A stretch of 64,000 nucleotides of DNA from Temnothorax longispinosus. Taxonomy: Eukaryota; Arthropoda; Insecta; Hymenoptera; Formicidae. Below, piece after piece: positions 57,597-64,000 of this stretch. The stretch is taken from positions 1,488,001 through 1,552,000 of the forward strand of contig NC_092363.1 in the NCBI RefSeq assembly GCF_030848805.1. Reading direction: 5' to 3'. The position numbers and the translations under genes are program-made. Within the stretch, counting starts at the first letter, position 1. Each line of letters begins with the position of its first letter. A model generated the notes under the pieces. The model saw only the letters and a list, made by a program, of their open reading frames with translations, was not told where the DNA came from and did not search any database.

Positions 57597-60500
57597 CAAT
57601 TTAATTCTTTTACAAATTGAAATATATGACGATATCAGATAGTCAGCGACAATTATTATGCGTAGTTACTAGTTATTTCCAATCAATTTAGTATTTTTGT
57701 TATCGAAAAATCGAAACTTAATAATTCAATTTCCAACTCTCTTTATGGGTCGTTAAAGTGAAATTTATTATAATACGCTTTGGTTTATGATGCAATAATC
57801 GTCGATGCAAAGCGAGAGCAAATAAATTTTATTGGAAAATTGATTTATTAGTTGTAAGCCGGTCCTTATTTACGATGTACAAAGCACGGTGCGAACATGT
57901 TCGTGCTGTTTGTACTTGAAAAGTCTTTATCGAATTACCGCAGAGACAAATCCTGTTTGTGAAATTTTAGACGTCCTCCATTTCCTCTGAAAATGTATTT
58001 CTATTGATTCTATATATTTGTATGTTTTTGACTTTAATTTATTGCTAAAAAAAAAAGAGAAAGTTCTCGATGCAGAAAAGATGATACATTTTTCTTCTTT
58101 TGAAATTAACAAGATATAACGTAATTAAGAATGCATAGACTTTATATAATGTATATCATGATTTAATAATTTAATGACTAATATAATATATTAAACGTTC
58201 ACAAAAAGAATTGCGGAAATATGTATCACGGTGATGCGACGTGAGAGTCTCCTCGTATATCATCTTGCGGAAGACCCGAGGATCACGAGCGTTATATCAT
58301 TTCTGTCAGAGTAGGCAAGCACGTCTAGCGGATCAACGAGCACGCATCTACTTTGGGATGTCATTAATCTGCATCGAGATCTGCATTTCAATCGCCAAAT
58401 GATACGGTCCACTGTTCTATGCGCTCTGGTGAGACTTCCGCGAGATCTCCATCGGCCTTGTATTTACATATCGGTACAAGGGGCTACGGTTACGCGTTCT
58501 GAAATGTCGACTCTGTGACAAGTCACCTCTCGGGAACATAACTCTGACAATATGAGTGCTGCATTTGAATTTGTAATACCGTACGCGACGATGCGCGTGT
58601 GAGTTACATATGTCGCGCATATATATACATGTCGAAGTAATCTCAGTCGCGTTAACTGCGTAAAACACGGCGTTTTAACTTTCGTTTAATCTCGCAGAAT
58701 GCGAACGTAGTTTCCCGTAAAATATTTCCGAAATATTTCCTCTTGAGTCCTTTTCATAGATTCAGAGCGTGTTAAAATAACGATAACTGCTCTCTTTCAC
58801 TAACATACGATTTTCCTCATTTTACTAACTTTGATATAATGGTATAACAATACTTCGCTCTATACTTTATTCAATATTATTGCAAATCAATGTAATTCAA
58901 TACTTTATACAAGTGTGTTCCACACTTGGTTATTGCATTAGTGAAAAGTTGAAATTGCGGGATATGCCACGTGTGTATGCAAGGAATATTCGAGCTGCTA
59001 AAGTCGTACCGTGTATGGATGTTGTTTTCTTCGGTTCACGGCCATTCGACCTAACATCGGAAATTCTCTTTGGGGCTACGCGCCAGGGGTTATTTCGGTA
59101 GGGCATTTGCAAACTGTGTCCCGGGAAATTTCAGACCACGCGCCTATCGCCGCTCACCCCATCTTGCCACTTTACGACTTTCGGCGACATTTGCTCGTAG
59201 TGTATAGGGGAACGTGGATTTGAGTAATTCTCTCCCTCTGTTGTGGAAACGGGGACTTCGTTGCTCCTTTCTAAACATTCCGCCACGTTATAACAGCGTC
59301 ATTGCGTTTAATTCCCATCTCAAGAAATAAGACCCGCAAAACTCGTTTTATTTAGATAATAATCAGGAATTATGTTCACTGTATAAATATTAAACGCGTC
59401 AAAAGTTTTTAAAGGAATTTGTTTGTTCAATTATGCATACGAGAAAATTTACACTCAAATGCATTCTGACATTTCGAAATAATTACGGTTAACTAAAAAC
59501 ACATTTTCAGCAATATGTTTGCAGGTCTTGTTTTAGGCTATTTTAAAATTGCAGCGTCAGCACTTGTAATGAATAAAATACGAGCTTAAAATGGTGCAGA
59601 TTTACATGCTTTCATGTATGCTTATCTATAATGGAGAACAGCGGTCCTATCTCTCCATTTAGAAATAAGAGAAGATGCACGACTAGGAAGTCTGACATTC
59701 CGGGTGAACTATGTAACTCGCTCGCTCCTCTGCCGTCCCTTTTTCTTACGTTCGCGTACCCCACTTCCGTTCAACATTCATATTTACCTCGCGTTGCTTC
59801 TTAATTAGACCGCCATCTTGGATGGTTTTAAATTCACGAGCATTGTTCTTGCTTTCACGATTCACACTTTTAGTCGCCGGGTCACCGATGAATTTTTGCT
59901 GGGTCGCTGTAAATTTTTAAGCTCGCGACTTTTTATGCACAAATATGGAGAAGAAAACAATTAATAACTTCCATCCTTCTCTTTGTTACAGCCGCGCAAA
60001 AAGTATGAGTTGATATTTAACTCTCAACTATCTTGAAAAGCTGGAAAAATATCCTCATTTAATCGCATGTTATTTACAGACGTACGTTAACGCGTACGTT
60101 TTGCAACGGTATAAAACCGAGAGTAAAACATTCATATTGAAGCATAAGAAACGCGAAGTTTTCAAGTCTCTATTGTTAAATACGCGTACAAACGCGTAAA
60201 AACACCGTGTAGTTGTTAGCTACATGCTTCTGCTCAAAGAGGACAAGTATGTTACGTGCAGCGTTTGTTACATGTCGGTGCCTTTGTGAAAACGGAGTTT
60301 CCACCGTAGTTCTAGATCCGGTAGCAGCGCATATCGCGTTTCAACTATGTCGGTGACAGTACATTGACTCCGATGGGGGAACGTGATGTCATTTTGAGGA
60401 GGCCAAAATCACAGACTTCCGCAACTATCCGGAACAATCTGATAAGTAACATACATTGCGTCGATTACAGATCCGTGTAACACCGGGGGTCAGCTATTTA

Positions 60501-60696
60501 CGTATATGAACGGTACAGAGGAATTCCGCTGCGTTAAACCATGCTTGTTAATAGATCGCGTTATTAGGCAAGGATTATTAGCGACTATTACATCAAGCGA
60601 ATTAATGGATATCATTCTATTGTCAGTGCTTTCGCCATAGAGTGATGCAGATGGACGAAAACCAAGGATTTTGTTGTATACATCCGCGAATTAAAG

Positions 60697-60708
60697 CCCC
60701 CCCCCCCC
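60697..60708. repeat. Poly-C run
   Basis: Twelve consecutive C residues, rare in this AT-rich sequence. Confidence 0.95.
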
Positions 60709-61633
60709 GTTATAATCAGGTGTACGTAGCGCAACCAATTTCGAAATGTCAGAATGCATTTGAATGTAAATTTTCTCGTATGCATAATGCGCCGGTCGAA
60801 AACACGATAAACAGTAATGACAATACGTACGCTTCATTACGTACATTTGATCGAATCGTATTCATCGAGTGATTGTTTATTCAAGTACGCAGGAAACCAC
60901 GGTTACGGAAACAATAGTTACGATAATAATCATTTCAATAACTCCCCAAAATTCTGCATAATTTGCTGCTGTTTATATGTTCAAGTTTTAGCGAGGCGTG
61001 CATTTGACGGTATTTCGTTCGTTTTCCCCCGCTTATTCAACATGAAAAGGAATTAATAGGAGAAATTCTCCGTAATTGGACCACGAGGCATCGCCACGTA
61101 AGCACTCTGTCACTTTCTAGATTGCGCTAACGCACACCGGACTCTGACATTCGCGCTGTCGTCAGGCGTCCTCGAACATGCATCAGAGGACGTAATCTGA
61201 GAGCCGTCTCGAGCCGTTGCGTTGGTGCAAACTATCCGATTTGCATTCGGAGCAATGTTGAAGTCGGGGTCAATCTCACGGTTCCAGGGCTCAATGTGCG
61301 CTCCGCGTGCCAACGAATCCCGAGTCGGGATCATGTTTGGTAAATGCTAGATGATGTCTCTCCGTCCACCGTTGTGGAGTGTGTCACGAAAGTGAGATTA
61401 CGAATCGGGTTTCCCTATGTCTGACATTACAATTACCAAAGCAATTATTGTCGGCTGTCACCGTGAATAACATAGACATCGCCTTCTTCCCATCTTCGAC
61501 AATAAACGGGTCGATAAAATCGTGCTTAAATATTATCCATATATAGATATTATTGTAATATTTAGAAATCGCACAATTAAACTTTTCAAACCGACACTTG
61601 CATAAGAGAACTTACAAATTAAAATTATATTTT

Positions 61634-61847
61634 TTCTCTTTTAAATATTTGAGAATTAGGCACACACAGAATCACGGATTGAGAATCATAATCCGTAAAA
61701 AAAGGAAGTAAATAAAAATAAGTTTTGCAGAGATTATTAATTCTCTTTTAAATATTTGAGAATTAGGCACACACAGAATCACGGATTGAGAATCATAATC
61801 CGTAAAAAAAGGAAGTAAATAAAAATAAGTTTTGCAGAGATTATTAA
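61634..61847. repeat. Exact tandem duplication, two copies of 107 bp
   Basis: 61634-61740 and 61741-61847 are identical by eye, both running from ttctcttttaaatatttgag to agattattaa. The absence of differences points to a recent duplication, or to an assembly artefact. Confidence 0.95.
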
Positions 61848-63348
61848 TTCCTCGAGATTCACCCTTTCGGTGTTTGACCAATTGTGATAATGAGCGTGTA
61901 AATCTAATAGAGAAGTTCAGTTGTTACGGTAATTATTAACAGTCAAGCGAAACATTAGTCTAGCGAATGTTTCATTGTCATCTCTGGAACATATTAGTCC
62001 TTTCTTACATTCCCTATTCTACTTAACGTTGTCAGGCGCTACCGTTCGCGTTCACGTACGGCAAACGACGACGGTGGCACTCACTCGGAGACGTTTCCTT
62101 AATTAATGAAACTTGTGACAATCCGCCGCGGATTGCATGCAGTATTTCCCCCGGCTTTAACAAGAATTCTACGCAATAGTGATGAAGGGGTCGTAAACAA
62201 GTCAAATAATGACAGCGCTGTGCCCTCTATTGGAGTCATCATTCTCTCTCATTACGTTATGGGTTATATTCATTAGGAGAAATAGAAAAGGAACTGCTCG
62301 AAGTTATCGGGAAGTGAAAGGGATAACACAAGAGCAGGTAGGTTAAGATGAGAATGGTCGCGAGAAAAATCAGACGTGCGGTGTTTGTGTCTCGTTCGTG
62401 CGGGATTCTATTCATCGGTAATGATACCTCTTTTGTGTCTGATAAAAGCTCTGATCCCGCGATTAGTCCCAAGTATTTGGCAAAACGAGTATAGATAATG
62501 ACTCAAAATACTCTGAAGATAGGTTTCTAAAATAGCGTGCGCATATTGGATTATATATCTTTGTGATGATCAGTTTCGATTCACGATGTATGAACTATTT
62601 TCTTGTGTGTCTAATATTAAGCGTCGAGTCGCGAGCACGTGATGATTCATTGGTAAGACAATAGAAAGAGGGAAATGTTTCACTCGTAAGTGAAAACTTG
62701 AACGGACTCGATAGAAGAAGAAGAGGTCTAAAGTATATAGAAAAATACTACTGTCCTACGGTGAAGTCTGAAGTTTCTCGACACACTATATATCCTGTAC
62801 AGTTACGAATAGTTGTATTCTAGAACGAGAGGAGTTTTCAATTATGCACAGTTCGAATGTTAGGTATTGCTTTTTCCCCGGTGTCGGTAAAAGTAAAAAA
62901 GTTTCGGGATGCTGAGGAATGTTAGTCACGCATAGAGATTATTTAGCGAAACGGAAAGCAATAAGGCAGAAAAAAAAACGAAAACGTTTAATAATATTTC
63001 TCCTTAGAGCTTTTGTTGATTTGAAACACTCAGCATTTCATAATCTATATAAAAGCGTTTAATTAATGAGAGATGCGTTTAAACTATATGCGACGTTGCA
63101 TTCAATATCGTTTAATTCTGCGAAGCTCATCGTTTTAAACAAACTGTTAATTATGTACTAATGAGTTCGTGCTGTGATGAGAAATGAAAATTAGTTTTAG
63201 TTAAAACAAACTGACCGATAATTGTTTTGTTATGAGGTGTATTGCGCAAATAATCCTTAACCTGTTTAGTTCTCTTCTATATCTTATAATTAATAACCAT
63301 TGCAACGATTGATAGAGCGAACAAAATGCCGATAAATATTGTTTTTAT

Positions 63349-63403
63349 ATCACTGTTTAAAACCACTGTTTAAATCACTGTTAAAATCACTGTTTAAAAT
63401 CAC
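63349..63403. repeat. ATCACTGTTTAA minisatellite
   Basis: About four and a half imperfect copies of a 12- to 14-bp unit, with the core cactgttta repeated. Confidence 0.9.
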
Positions 63404-64000
63404 GGAACTGATTATATGATTCTTATTATCTCTGAAATAATGACTCTGAAATAGTCAAAAATATTATGAACATTATTTATATTGTCAAAGCATATTCGTA
63501 CATCATTCTAAACATTGTGCACTTTATATTTTTAGTATTCAGCTCCTTTTCCACTTAAGTGATGTTACTTCCTTCGCATTCGCGCGTTCAATATAAATTG
63601 CTCGTCATCCAACCGTGATACGGCATGACATGTATCTCTTTCGATTGCCGTCTTTACATGTCAGAACACCAACAAAAAATTCCCGATAATACGACACGGC
63701 GCCCGCATAAAATACGAATTTCTAGTTTCGACATCAAAGTAAGGCGCGTACTCGGTGTTATGTAGTTCGTTGATTGCGAGCGACGAATCTCTATTCACGC
63801 AATTTTGGCAATCCTTTGAATCAGTTAATGGTTTAATTAAAATAAACGCGAGAACGCCGGTTACAGGTCCGCCAGATTGATGCATGTCTGTCGCAAAACC
63901 GTGTACGTCATTATTTACAGTGAGTTGACATGCTTCGTGTCGAGAACCGAGTTCCGTGCTAAAATCGATCGGACCGATCCTGTTTTCGCGTATTGTCCGT

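Larger units (their letters stand above)
53937..64000 (-). other. rg upstream intron, running past the window end
   Basis: At least 10 kb upstream of exon a. I searched for the conserved N-terminal segment that precedes LVGGEFD and did not recognise it, so this is probably one continuous intron. It holds AT runs at 57572-57596, a run of 12 C at 60697-60708, an exact 107-bp tandem duplication at 61634-61847, a CpG-rich stretch at about 61080-61380 and a small minisatellite at 63349-63403. Confidence 0.7.

Noticed and set aside
63661..63885. 74-codon minus-strand frame near the window end as the rg first exon
   Set aside because: Its residues do not match the neurobeachin N-terminus and it ends in a stop rather than a supported donor.
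1..64000. MAB21-type gene nested in the neurobeachin locus
   Set aside because: In vertebrates MAB21L1 is nested in an NBEA intron, so I looked for it; no reading frame of that kind or size is present in this window.
1..64000. tRNA, rRNA or CRISPR loci
   Set aside because: No tRNA B-box-like motif with a paired acceptor stem was seen by eye; the short tandem repeats lack the regular spacers of CRISPR.
53937..64000. N-terminal start exon of rg
   Set aside because: I searched the minus strand for the conserved segment before LVGGEFD and for a methionine exon ending in a phase-0 donor with similarity, and found none convincing.

Overview
This is eukaryotic nuclear DNA from an insect, most probably a hymenopteran; an ant-like genome is my inference from AT-rich introns, scattered CpG-rich blocks, abundant (GA)n/(CT)n microsatellites and short non-autonomous DNA transposons. 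There are no operons, Shine-Dalgarno sites, CRISPR arrays or bacterial features.

One gene dominates the window. On the minus strand it carries 27 coding exons of the neurobeachin/rugose gene (vertebrate NBEA, Drosophila rg, also known as the A-kinase anchor protein DAKAP550). I placed each exon by similarity to the neurobeachin family and checked that AG/GT splice sites and codon phases are consistent across all junctions. Together the exons give 5,755 nt, or about 1,918 codons. The gene is partial at both ends. The first exon seen (53832-53936) begins inside the N-terminal alpha-helical region, so the start codon lies beyond 64000 or was not recognised. The last exon seen (1334-1702) lies in the linker before the DUF1088, PH, BEACH and WD40 modules, which must lie beyond position 1.

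Layout from 3' to 5' of the gene. 1-3654 is AT-rich intron around a His/Asn-rich, frame-neutral exon. 3655-5879 holds six conserved exons. 5961-7635 is one long exon for an acidic Ser/Thr/Glu-rich linker with a candidate PKA-anchoring helix. 7823-9575 and 11434-12211 encode the armadillo-like/DUF4704 region. 13226-14489 encodes the concanavalin/laminin-G-like domain. 15606-17178 holds further N-terminal exons, with a complete non-autonomous hAT transposon in one intron. 17179-53831 is a single 36.6-kb intron, followed by exon 53832-53936 and at least 10 kb more intron up to 64000.

The giant intron has no recognisable protein-coding gene. It alternates AT-rich sequence with CpG-rich blocks (about 18.2-20.1, 27.9-28.6, 34.8-35.4, 39.2-39.6, 41.5-42.2, 43.2-43.7 and 49.0-50.1 kb). 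Two of these have plus-strand TATA-like boxes followed by plausible splice donors, so they may be nested promoters or first exons; this is inference. Mobile remnants include a hAT MITE with an 8-bp target duplication, a palindromic MITE nested inside it, a 268-bp foldback, a piggyBac-type TTAA MITE, and a foldback inserted in a TA microsatellite.

I did not find a new biological system. The observations most worth testing are the His/Asn-rich exon that can be skipped without a frameshift, three short introns that are stop-free and multiples of three, the candidate RII-binding helix, and the two intronic promoter candidates.
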